The notes under the pieces: model-generated
The model's input: only the letters and a program-made list of their open reading frames with translations
Databases searched by the model: none
Told to the model about the DNA's origin: nothing
Source: Anaerolineales bacterium
GTDB lineage: Bacteria > Chloroflexota > Anaerolineae > Anaerolineales > UBA6663
Assembly: GCA_016789245.1 (NCBI GenBank)
Contig: JAEURM010000070.1
Location: 1-8,641, forward strand
DNA length: 8,641 bases
Direction: 5' to 3'
Position numbers and translations under genes: made by a program
Shown: piece after piece, positions 1 to 7,486 of the stretch
How the letters are laid out: each line of letters begins with the position of its first letter
Numbering within the stretch: position 1 is the first letter of the stretch

Positions 1-975
1 GCCGGAAAGCACATCCCGCACAAAAATATCCGACTGATTATTGATGTCGCCGGTCACCAGATTGGTGGCATCGGAGTAAAAGGCGATTTTGCGCCCATCA
101 CCGGAAATAGATGGAGTTAAGTTGGTGGGGCCATTACTACGCGTGCCACTATTATTCACGGAAACCAGTGCCAAACCGGCCATATCAAACCGGAAAGTAT
201 CACTGTGGGCGGCGTTGCCGTTGTGCTGATATGTGAGCAAACCGGCGTTCACATCCGCTTGGGTGAATGTGCCACCCACACTTAACGCCACGCCGTTGCG
301 GCGCAGAGCGCCATTTTGCGGCAGGCGCGTAACGCGGTACACCAGTTGCGCAGGAGGCAAGGAACCGCCCGCGTTTAGCAAATTACTGCCAATGGTGGTA
401 ACGGCGCTTTTACCGGCCGTGAGGCGGCTGAAATAACAATCCTCCACCGTCAAAGACTCGTAACCCAACTCCTCACTATCGTTAAAGCTGAAATGCGTGG
501 CAATCACCCGCGCGCCCGGTGTTAATACATCCGTCCAGAGCAAAAACTCGCCGTTCATGTACACATCAAAGTATTCTTCGCCCGGCGTTAAACTGCTGTT
601 GTTGTTTGTATCAGCGGGCAAGGGGTCAATCTCCGGCGTCATGGTGAAGATGGTCAGCGGCGCGAGTTGCGGGCCATAATCAGCGGCAGGCAAACGCGAG
701 AGATTGTCATTCCATATTGGTAAAGGCACGGTGCTTGTGTAAAGGCGTGCCCCAAGGTCAATGGGGGTTGCATTTTGAAACGAGGGCGGTTCAAAAGAAC
801 TGAAGTTAATGCTCGATAACTCCATCCCATCACGGCAGACTTGGTCAATGATGAAGTAGCGATTATCGCCAAACCCCCACTTGCCTTTGCGGCTTTGCGC
901 ATCCACCGGCCAGCTGAGGCTGGCGCTCAACACACACACCACTAAAAGCACCCGGCCTAAAGTTCGGATAAACAC
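1..975 (-). CDS. Secreted CSPG-repeat/propeller protein, paralog of its upstream neighbour (partial, 3' end outside window)
   Basis: This is an open frame of exactly 325 codons running off the left edge without a stop. I chose the GTG at 975-973 because an AGGAG ribosome binding site (987-983) lies 7 bases upstream and the frame then begins with a signal peptide (hydrophobic residues about 5-22, likely cleavage after the VDA at 24-26). The mature part starts with KGKWGFGD, also present in the adjacent gene, then an N-terminal domain I cannot name. That domain contains an EF-hand-like loop (D122, N124, N126, E133) and a conserved Cys pair (C47, C180). A CSPG/cadherin-like repeat follows (LVYRVTRLPQNGALRRNG, then TFTQADVN and LLTY). 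The visible part ends inside the first TolB/WD40-like propeller repeat (SGDGRKIAFYSDATNLVTGD). Function is unknown; a cell-surface or extracellular structural or binding role is inferred. The start lies 10 bases beyond the upstream gene's stop, so the two are very probably one operon. Confidence 0.88.
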   Translation of the reverse strand, partial: MFIRTLGRVLLVVCVLSASLSWPVDAQSRKGKWGFGDNRYFIIDQVCRDGMELSSINFSSFEPPSFQNATPIDLGARLYTSTVPLPIWNDNLSRLPAADYGPQLAPLTIFTMTPEIDPLPADTNNNSSLTPGEEYFDVYMNGEFLLWTDVLTPGARVIATHFSFNDSEELGYESLTVEDCYFSRLTAGKSAVTTIGSNLLNAGGSLPPAQLVYRVTRLPQNGALRRNGVALSVGGTFTQADVNAGLLTYQHNGNAAHSDTFRFDMAGLALVSVNNSGTRSNGPTNLTPSISGDGRKIAFYSDATNLVTGDINNQSDIFVRDVLSG

Positions 976-982
976 TGTATGG

Positions 983-988
983 CTCCTA
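983..988 (-). promoter_or_regulatory. Ribosome binding site overlapping the upstream stop codon
   Basis: Read leftward, TAGGAG carries the TAG stop of the propeller gene (988-986) and the AGGAG ribosome binding site (987-983) of its paralog, 7 bases before the GTG start. The overlap decides the start of the downstream gene and suggests translational coupling. Confidence 0.7.
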
Positions 989-3268
989 TTTTTGAACGAG
1001 CGGCAAGAAGACTGGGAATACATCCGCGATTGGGTTAATCGCAATCGTAAACGTAGATGAATAACCCAAGTAACGCACAAACACATCGGATAGGTCGTTG
1101 CTATCACCGCTCACTAAGTTGGTAGCTTCGGATTGGAAGGCTACAAAATCACCATCCGCCGAGAGCGTGGCATTGAATGAATCTTCGTTAGCCTGTGCGC
1201 CGCTGGAAGAAACTGAAGCGCGGACGATAGTGTTGGTCTGCCGGTCATAGACAAACACATCGTTGCAGTTGTAGTTGATGATAAAGACGCAGGCGTTGGT
1301 ATCTCCGGCCACCAAATTGCTGGCGATGGAATGAAAGGCCACAAAGCGCCCGTAGGCGGAGATAAAGGGCGTAACCGAGCCACCATCCGCTTGAATGCCG
1401 CCGTTGGCCAGCGAAATGCGTGTGGTGCTTACCGCGCCACCTTCATCCAACGTGCCATCGGCCTCTGTATCCCGGTCACGCACAAAAATATCAGTAGTGT
1501 TGTTGGTATCACTGGCTATTAAGTTGGTGGCCGCAGATTGAAACGCCACATAGCGCCCATCGGCTGAAATAGAGGGCGCGGTGGAAGAACCATTCGCCTG
1601 TGCGCCACCCGTGCTCACTGAAACCCGCACCGTTTTGTTAGAAGCGCCTGAGCTGGCGTTATCCCGCACAAAAACATCCGTGTACGTAAACGTATCCCCG
1701 GCCACCAAATCATCCGCCGCTGATTGGAACGCGATAATAAAGCTACTTGGCCCGCTGGAAACGTTGGCGATGGACGGCGCATTTGAGTCACCGCCGCTAC
1801 TTTGGCCGGAAGTGCCCGCGGCAAAACTACTCGTACCGTTGATGAGGGATTGCCGCACGGTGGTAGCGCCCGCCTGCGTAAAAATATCGCGGTCAGCGTT
1901 ATCATCGGTTTGAGAGCTAGTGACTAAATTAGTAGCTTCTGAAGCAAAAACGGTGCCGGAGAAACCATCCAAGGTGATGGCTGGAACGAAGGAATCATTG
2001 TTAGCTTCCTGACAGCCGCCGCTTTCCTGAACCGAAACCCGAAGCATCGCATTATAGGTTGCGCCGATACTTGTTCGGAAAATATCACGCACGCCATTAG
2101 TATCCGCCCGTTGTGTGCAAGACGCACTCACGGTACCGGTGACCAGATTGGTGGCATCGGATTCAAACACCACTTCGCCAAAGGCGGAGATAGCGGGATT
2201 GAACGAGCCACCGTTGCCCTGCACGCCGCCGAAATTGCGTGAGAGGCGCTCAGTGGTGCCAGCGGCCAAGTTGCGAGCAAAAATATCCGAGACGGTGTTC
2301 GTATCACTGGCCACTAGATTGGTGGCCGTGGATTGATACACCACGTACGCGCCCGAACCAGCAATGGCCGCGTTGGATGAGCCGGTGCCGCCCGTGGCTT
2401 GCACTTCACTACTGCTCACGGAAACACGCGTGGTGGCGGCCACCGTGTACCCAAATGCATCGCTAGTAGTATCACTGCCATCATGCGTGTAAGTGAGCAA
2501 GTTGCTATTCACATCGCTTTGCGTGAACGTATCGTTTACGTTCAGGGCCACACCGTTGCGGCGCAGAATGCCGTTGGTGGGCAAGCTGGTTACGCGGTAC
2601 ACCAAATCTGCCGGAGGGAGCAGGCCTTGCGGCTGGCCCGTCACAATGGCCGGTGCCGGGCCGGGTTGGCTCAGGCCGAGCGTGGCGTTGAGATGGGCGT
2701 TATCAATCGTGAGCGCGGCCCCTTCATCCACATTCATTTGGTTAAGATAACAATCTTCCACCACATCTGAGCTGAGTACACCCGCCCCCGCTAACATCAC
2801 AATGCGTTCGTTGGTAGGCAAATGACGAGACCACAGAATTTGTGCGTCGTCTACATAAACGCGGAAGTTTTCTGAGGCTTCAAGGATGCTGTTATTGTTC
2901 ACATCCGCCGGATAGGTATCATTGGCGGCGTGAATGGTCATGGAATAGAACGTGGTGGCAATCAGGAGTGGGCCGTAGGAATCAAACGGGCGCTTGGTGT
3001 TTGAATCAGTAGGGTCTGGAAAAGGCAGGCCAGTGGCCGTAAACAGCCGCACGGCTACATTCACGGATTGTGCAATCAGCTGATCGGCTGGATTGCGCAC
3101 GGCGGAGAATTCCAAACCATCATGGCAAATGCGTTGAATGGCGATGTAACGGGCATCTCCAAACCCCCACTTGCCTTTGCCCGGTGCGGCTTCCACGCGG
3201 CCCAAACTGCTTACCAAAACTGTAAGAATAATGCCGAGTGCCAGTAGTTTTTGTGGTAAAGCCCGCAT
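986..3268 (-). CDS. Large secreted protein: signal peptide, CSPG repeat, seven-repeat TolB/WD40-like propeller, FLPLV tail
   Basis: This complete 760-residue protein starts at ATG 3268-3266, preceded by GGGAG (3278-3274) at 5 bases; an in-frame TTG at 3280 lies too close to that site to be preferred. Residues 1-27 form a signal peptide ending RVEA. An unrecognised domain (about 28-180) holds KGKWGFGD, an EF-hand-like loop (D122, N124, N126, E133) and C48/C173. A CSPG/cadherin-like repeat spans about 181-276 (LVYRVTSLPTNGILRRNG, TFTQSDVN, LLTYTHDGSD). Seven propeller repeats follow (about 290-736), each with an SADGRYVAFQS-like strand, then TNLVASDTN and D-[IV]-F. The last 24 residues end FPVFLPLVQK, like tails I recall on secreted Chloroflexota proteins. 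No catalytic motif is visible, so binding or scaffolding at the cell surface is inferred. It is the first gene of a leftward pair with a close paralog. Confidence 0.9.
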   Translation of the reverse strand: MRALPQKLLALGIILTVLVSSLGRVEAAPGKGKWGFGDARYIAIQRICHDGLEFSAVRNPADQLIAQSVNVAVRLFTATGLPFPDPTDSNTKRPFDSYGPLLIATTFYSMTIHAANDTYPADVNNNSILEASENFRVYVDDAQILWSRHLPTNERIVMLAGAGVLSSDVVEDCYLNQMNVDEGAALTIDNAHLNATLGLSQPGPAPAIVTGQPQGLLPPADLVYRVTSLPTNGILRRNGVALNVNDTFTQSDVNSNLLTYTHDGSDTTSDAFGYTVAATTRVSVSSSEVQATGGTGSSNAAIAGSGAYVVYQSTATNLVASDTNTVSDIFARNLAAGTTERLSRNFGGVQGNGGSFNPAISAFGEVVFESDATNLVTGTVSASCTQRADTNGVRDIFRTSIGATYNAMLRVSVQESGGCQEANNDSFVPAITLDGFSGTVFASEATNLVTSSQTDDNADRDIFTQAGATTVRQSLINGTSSFAAGTSGQSSGGDSNAPSIANVSSGPSSFIIAFQSAADDLVAGDTFTYTDVFVRDNASSGASNKTVRVSVSTGGAQANGSSTAPSISADGRYVAFQSAATNLIASDTNNTTDIFVRDRDTEADGTLDEGGAVSTTRISLANGGIQADGGSVTPFISAYGRFVAFHSIASNLVAGDTNACVFIINYNCNDVFVYDRQTNTIVRASVSSSGAQANEDSFNATLSADGDFVAFQSEATNLVSGDSNDLSDVFVRYLGYSSTFTIAINPIADVFPVFLPLVQK

Positions 3269-3319
3269 AGCATCTCCCAAACCAAAGCTCAGTTGTAATA
3301 AAAAAATGTTGCCTTACTT

Positions 3320-3349
3320 AGTCTACAATACGGAGGAATTGACCGTCAA
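3320..3349 (-). promoter_or_regulatory. Candidate sigma70-type promoter for the secreted-protein pair
   Basis: Reading leftward, TTGACG (3349-3344) matches five of six -35 consensus bases. It is followed after 18 bases by TAGACT (3325-3320), four of six of the -10 consensus. Transcription would begin near 3313, leaving a leader of about 45 bases before the ATG at 3268. On the opposite strand TACAAT (3324-3329) is a five-of-six -10 match that could serve the cyclase gene, but I see no good -35 for it. Consensus matches alone are weak evidence, especially if the host is not a proteobacterium. Confidence 0.35.
3339..3349. promoter_or_regulatory. Perfect TTGAC-C-GTCAA dyad between divergent genes
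   Basis: Five bases, a central C and their exact inverse sit in the 118-base divergent spacer, overlapping the leftward -35 candidate and 38 bases before the cyclase start codon. The position fits an operator that could affect both directions. The dyad is short and no regulator is encoded nearby, so the role is a guess. Confidence 0.3.
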
Positions 3350-3386
3350 ACAGAAGTATTACTGAGAAGCTTAAGCACACCATAAT

Positions 3387-6300
3387 ATGCGCTCCCCGTG
3401 GCTTGCCTACGTCCCTTTACATACCGCTGAAGCAGTGCTGGCTCAGCCCGCCGCTAACCCCGTGGGCCAAGAGCGGCGCTTTGAGTGCGTGGCGCTATTT
3501 GCCGATGTTTCTGGCTTTACGGCGATGAGTGAGGCGTTGGGCCGCAGTAGCGGGCGGCAAGGCGCGGAAGAGCTGACGCTCATCCTCAACAGCTATTTTG
3601 AGCCGATGATTGCGCTGATTGAATCTTACGGCGGCATTGTGGGCAAGTTTGGCGGTGATGCGCTCACGGTGCTGTTTCCCTGCACGCCGCGTACCCGTTC
3701 CGCCGCCGCCCGCCGCGCCCTGCAATGCGCGTTAGAGATGCAGGCTAACATGGGCCGCTATGAAAACATCCTCACCAGCGCGGGCACGTACAGCTTGGCC
3801 ATGAAGGCCGGGCTGGCGCTGGGCACAGTGCTGTGTACCACATTGGGTGAGCCACAATTGCGGCTGGAATACATTATTGCGGGCCGCGTGTTAGATGGTT
3901 GCGCGGATGCCGAGCACCATGCCACCAAAGGTGAAGTGGTGGCGGAGAACGCCGTGCTGGAAGCGGCGGGCCAAGTTAACGTGGCCGAGCGGCGGGGCGC
4001 GTTTACGCACATTGCGAGCTTACCGCGCCAAGCTCGCCGTTTACCCCTCACGCCGCCCAGCGCCCTGCCCGCTGAGGCCATCACCACCCTCGCCCGTTTT
4101 ATTCATCCGGCCATCGCGCAGAGAATTGAATCCGGCCTCACGGGCTTCATTAACGAGCACCGCAAAGTGACGGTGCTGTTTGTGCGCTTTGAGGGTTTTG
4201 ACTATGACGGCGATGCGGGCGTAACGGCCAAACTGCAAGATTATCTCTCCGCTGTGATTCAGATTGTGCACCGTTACGATGGCTACTTGAACAAAGTGGA
4301 TATGGGCGATAAGGGGAGCAAATACATTGTGCTGTTTGGCACGCCGGTGGCGCATGAAAATGATGACGAACGCGCCGTGCGTTGTGCGCTAGAGCTGATT
4401 GCCCTGCCCGGCCCGCAAGCCCGCATTGGTGTGAACGTGGGCCAAGCCTATTGTGGTGAAGTTGGCTCTGAAGCGCGCAAAGAATACACGGTGATTGGTG
4501 ATGCCGTAAATTTGGCCGCGCGGCTGATGCAGGCCGCCCAGCTCGGCCAAGTGCTGGTGAGTGAAGCGGTGCGGCGTGGCGCGGAAAAAATGTTTGAGTG
4601 GGAAAGTTTGCCGCCCATCACCGTGAAGGGCAAGAGTGAGCCAATTGCCATTCACACCGCGCGCGGCTTGCGTGCCCGCGCTAGCGGCTCCTTGCAAGAG
4701 CAAACTTACGCTCTGCCTATGGTGGGCCGTGAGCCTGAACTCAACCAAATCCGCGTGGCGCTGGCGTTAGCGCAAAAACGGCGCGGGCAGATTGTGGGCG
4801 TGGTGGGTGAAGCGGGCCTCGGCAAATCTCGGCTCACAGCGGAAGTGGTGCAGGCGGCGCTGGCGCTGGGTTTTAGCGGCTTAAGCGGCGCATGCCAATC
4901 TTACGGAACCGGCGAGCCATACTTGGTATGGCGGGATGTATGGCGCGATTTTTTTGGCGTAGACGAAGCCACGCCGTTGGAAACGCAAACCCGTCAACTC
5001 ACAGAGCAACTCACCGCCCTCAACCCGCGTTTGGCAGACCGTTTGCCGCTGTTGGGCGTGGTACTGAATTTGCCGCTGGCCGATAACGCCCTCACCCGCC
5101 CGTTAGATGCACAACTACGCTCTGAGCTTTTGCACGCGCTGTTGCTGGAATGTTTACGCCGCCGCATTCGGCGAGACCGTACGCCGCTGTTATTGGTGCT
5201 GGAAGATTGCCACTGGATTGACCCGCTCTCACAAGAGTTGTTGGAGTTTTTAGGCCGCAGTGTGGCGGATTTATCGGTGCTGTTGCTGGTGGTAAGCCGC
5301 CCGCTGGAAGATGGTGGAAGCCCGCTAACTTGGGCCGGTGAGGCTGAGCATGTGCGCGAAATCCGTTTGGGCGAACTGCCCACCGAAGCCGCCACCGAGT
5401 TGATGCGGCTGAAAGTGCAAGGCTGGTACGGCGAGGAGGTGAGTTTGCCGGAGAAGGTGGTGACGCTCATTCAAACGCGGGCCGCCGGTAACCCGTTTTA
5501 CGTGGAAGAACTGCTGAACTATTTGCATGACCGGGGCGTGGAGGTGCATGACGCACAAGCGGTGGCCGCCCTGCAACTGCCGGATAGCTTGCACAGCCTC
5601 ATCCTCAGTCGCATTGATCAACTTTCCGAAGCGGCTAAAACTTCCCTCAAAGTGGCCAGCGTGATTGGGCGTACGTTCTTAGCCAGTTGGTTGTGGGGCA
5701 GTTACCCGGCGCTAGGCCAGCCGGAAATGGTGCGCCAACAGTTGGAAGAGTTAAGCCGCGTGGATTTAACACCGCTCAGCACGCCGGAGCCGGAGCTGGA
5801 GTACATTTTCAAGCACATCACCACGCAAGAAGTGGCGTATGAAAGTTTGGCTTTTGCCACGCGCACCGCTTTGCATGAAGCGGTAGGCAATTACGTAGAG
5901 GGCACATACTCACACCAGCGTGCGCAAATGGTGAACGTGCTAGCCCTGCACTTTGGCCGAAGCACCAACACCGAAAAGCAACGGCTGTACTTCCGTTTGG
6001 CGGGTGAGGCGGCCAAAGCCGCATATGCCAACGCCACCGCTGAAGATTACTTCACGCGCTTACTGCCGCTCTTGCCACCGGAGGAACAAAGTGCGGTGCG
6101 GCTGGCCTTGGGTGAGATTTGGCAACTAACGGGCGAATGGCCCAAAGCGGAAGCCGCCTACCGTGCGGCTCTGGAACAAGCCGGCGTACTCAATCAGCCC
6201 GCCCTCACCGCCCGCGCGCAAATGGCGCTCGGTTCCTTGTTGGCGCGCACCCAATCTTTTACCGAAGCGTTGGACTGGTATAGCCAAGCCCAAGCCGGTT

Positions 6301-7403
6301 TTGAGCACTTGGGTGATGAGCGCGGTGTGGGCCGCGTGATGGAGCAACTTTCTTTTGCGCACTTTAACTTAGGCAACTTTGAACGCGCCCGTGAGTGCGC
6401 CGAGCGGCAATTAGCTATTGCCACCGCGCACCATGATGCCGTAGGCATTAGCGGTGCGTTGGATTACAAAGGCATTGCGCTTTTGCAATTGGGCCAACTG
6501 GCGGAGGCCCGCGCCAATTTGCAAACTGCGGTGGAAACAGCCACCACGGCCGGTTACCGGCGTGGCGCGGCCATTGCCCACAATGATTTGGCCGGCTCAT
6601 ACTGGATGGAGGAGAATTATCCGGGAGCGTTGGCGGAACTGCAAAAGGCCATTCACATTGCCAGCGAGATTGATTATTTGAACATGCTCGGCACGATGTT
6701 GGGCAACGCCGGTTCTATTTACCGGCAGTACGGCGAAGTGGAGCGCGCCCTCACCTGCTTTGGCCAAGCCTTGCAGATTGCGGAGACGCTGGGCGACCAA
6801 CCCAGCAGGGCGCTTCATTTGAATAATTTAGGCTACGTGTATTTTTGGCTCAAGGAATTTAGCACCAGCGCCGCCTTGGTGCGCCGCGCGGCTGAGTTGG
6901 CCGAGCAATTGCAGATGACGGATTTATTGGTAGATGCGTTGTATTTTCAAGCCTACGTCACAGCGCAAACGGGCAAGGTGGAAGAAGCATGGGCCTTGAA
7001 TGAGCAAGCCATTCACAGCACGGCAGGTGAAGAGGCTGACCCCGGCAAGCTTTTCCTTTCCAACATCCTAAAACTCAGCCTGCAAGCCAAACGCGGCGAG
7101 CCGGAAGCCGCCCAAGCCGCGCTCACACAAATGTTGGCCGAATTCACCGCGCCAGACCAGCAAGCGCAAATTCACTTTGAGTTGTGGAAGCTCAAGCCTG
7201 CGGCAGAAGAACACCGCACCGCCGCCGCCACGCTATACCGTGAGTTGTATGAGCAAAGTTTTGATGCCGGCCACCGCGCCTCCTACACAGAACTCACTGG
7301 GGAAAATTTGCCGCCGCCGCCGCCCCTCCCGCCCTTGCCAGAATCCGTTCTGCAAAGGCCCGTGGATTTGGATGAGTTGTTGCGACGCGTGGGAGTTAAT
7401 TGA
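3387..7403 (+). CDS. Adenylate cyclase of soluble-AC type: tandem class III cyclase domains, AAA/STAND NTPase, TPR region
   Basis: This predicted cytosolic signalling enzyme (1338 residues) would make cAMP from ATP. Cyclase domain C1 (about 32-200) has the metal-binding aspartates D40 (FADVSGFT) and D91 (GKFGGDA), but D170 and D174 where Asn and Arg should be. C2 (about 258-425) has R267 in place of the first Asp, yet carries K303 (LNKVDMGDKG), T368 (EYTVIG), N375 and R379 (GDAVNLAAR). One composite C1/C2 site is therefore expected, as in mammalian sAC, and T368 is the class IIIb hallmark. A P-loop NTPase of AAA_16/STAND type follows: GEAGLGKS 474-481, Walker B LLLVLEDCHWID 601-612, GNPFYVEELL 701-710. 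TPR-like helical repeats span about 870-1290, then a proline-rich stretch (1309-1318). I see no membrane segment. The ATG at 3387 fits the family N-terminus (WLAYVPLHTAEAVL), but no strong ribosome binding site precedes it. ATP rather than GTP as substrate is inferred from sAC. Confidence 0.93.
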   Translation: MRSPWLAYVPLHTAEAVLAQPAANPVGQERRFECVALFADVSGFTAMSEALGRSSGRQGAEELTLILNSYFEPMIALIESYGGIVGKFGGDALTVLFPCTPRTRSAAARRALQCALEMQANMGRYENILTSAGTYSLAMKAGLALGTVLCTTLGEPQLRLEYIIAGRVLDGCADAEHHATKGEVVAENAVLEAAGQVNVAERRGAFTHIASLPRQARRLPLTPPSALPAEAITTLARFIHPAIAQRIESGLTGFINEHRKVTVLFVRFEGFDYDGDAGVTAKLQDYLSAVIQIVHRYDGYLNKVDMGDKGSKYIVLFGTPVAHENDDERAVRCALELIALPGPQARIGVNVGQAYCGEVGSEARKEYTVIGDAVNLAARLMQAAQLGQVLVSEAVRRGAEKMFEWESLPPITVKGKSEPIAIHTARGLRARASGSLQEQTYALPMVGREPELNQIRVALALAQKRRGQIVGVVGEAGLGKSRLTAEVVQAALALGFSGLSGACQSYGTGEPYLVWRDVWRDFFGVDEATPLETQTRQLTEQLTALNPRLADRLPLLGVVLNLPLADNALTRPLDAQLRSELLHALLLECLRRRIRRDRTPLLLVLEDCHWIDPLSQELLEFLGRSVADLSVLLLVVSRPLEDGGSPLTWAGEAEHVREIRLGELPTEAATELMRLKVQGWYGEEVSLPEKVVTLIQTRAAGNPFYVEELLNYLHDRGVEVHDAQAVAALQLPDSLHSLILSRIDQLSEAAKTSLKVASVIGRTFLASWLWGSYPALGQPEMVRQQLEELSRVDLTPLSTPEPELEYIFKHITTQEVAYESLAFATRTALHEAVGNYVEGTYSHQRAQMVNVLALHFGRSTNTEKQRLYFRLAGEAAKAAYANATAEDYFTRLLPLLPPEEQSAVRLALGEIWQLTGEWPKAEAAYRAALEQAGVLNQPALTARAQMALGSLLARTQSFTEALDWYSQAQAGFEHLGDERGVGRVMEQLSFAHFNLGNFERARECAERQLAIATAHHDAVGISGALDYKGIALLQLGQLAEARANLQTAVETATTAGYRRGAAIAHNDLAGSYWMEENYPGALAELQKAIHIASEIDYLNMLGTMLGNAGSIYRQYGEVERALTCFGQALQIAETLGDQPSRALHLNNLGYVYFWLKEFSTSAALVRRAAELAEQLQMTDLLVDALYFQAYVTAQTGKVEEAWALNEQAIHSTAGEEADPGKLFLSNILKLSLQAKRGEPEAAQAALTQMLAEFTAPDQQAQIHFELWKLKPAAEEHRTAAATLYRELYEQSFDAGHRASYTELTGENLPPPPPLPPLPESVLQRPVDLDELLRRVGVN

Positions 7404-7454
7404 AACGGATAGGAACAGACAACTCGTATTCGTTCTCATCCGCTCGTCCGTTTT
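7403..7454 (+). terminator. Weak hairpin after the cyclase gene, possible terminator
   Basis: Just after the stop, 7406-7416 can pair with 7432-7442 (11 positions, one A-C mismatch and one G-U). Alternatively AAACGGA (7403-7409) pairs perfectly with TCCGTTT (7447-7453), which runs into four T (7451-7454). The long loop and short T tract make this a poor intrinsic terminator, so the call is tentative. Confidence 0.3.
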
Positions 7455-7486
7455 GAGTCCGCTTAGAGCAAATTCCGCGTCAATTG

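Noticed and set aside
1060..2400. Regularly spaced similar DNA words such as CGCACAAAAATATC, considered as a CRISPR-like or tandem repeat
   Set aside because: They are imperfect, about 200 bases apart, and coincide with the codons of the propeller repeats, so protein repeats explain them.
2399..2770. Open plus-strand frame of about 120 codons
   Set aside because: It lies antisense to the CSPG-repeat region of a clear secreted-protein gene and its translation shows no family resemblance.
3266..3280. TTG at 3280 as the start of the propeller gene, adding four residues
   Set aside because: The GGGAG ribosome binding site overlaps that codon; the ATG at 3268 is 5 bases downstream of the site and also places the EF-hand-like loop at the same residue number as in the paralog.
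3332..3365. GGAGG followed by a TTG mini-frame of eight codons ending at TGA 3365, a possible leader peptide before the cyclase gene
   Set aside because: Only two bases separate GGAGG from the TTG, too close for normal initiation, and the peptide shows no regulatory feature.
3381..3386. CATAAT as a -10 box for the cyclase gene
   Set aside because: It abuts the start codon, would give a transcript beginning inside the coding region, and has no matching -35.
4994..5470. Open minus-strand frame of about 158 codons within the cyclase gene
   Set aside because: Ser/Arg-rich shadow of the NTPase domain; the sense strand has intact Walker and GNPF motifs.
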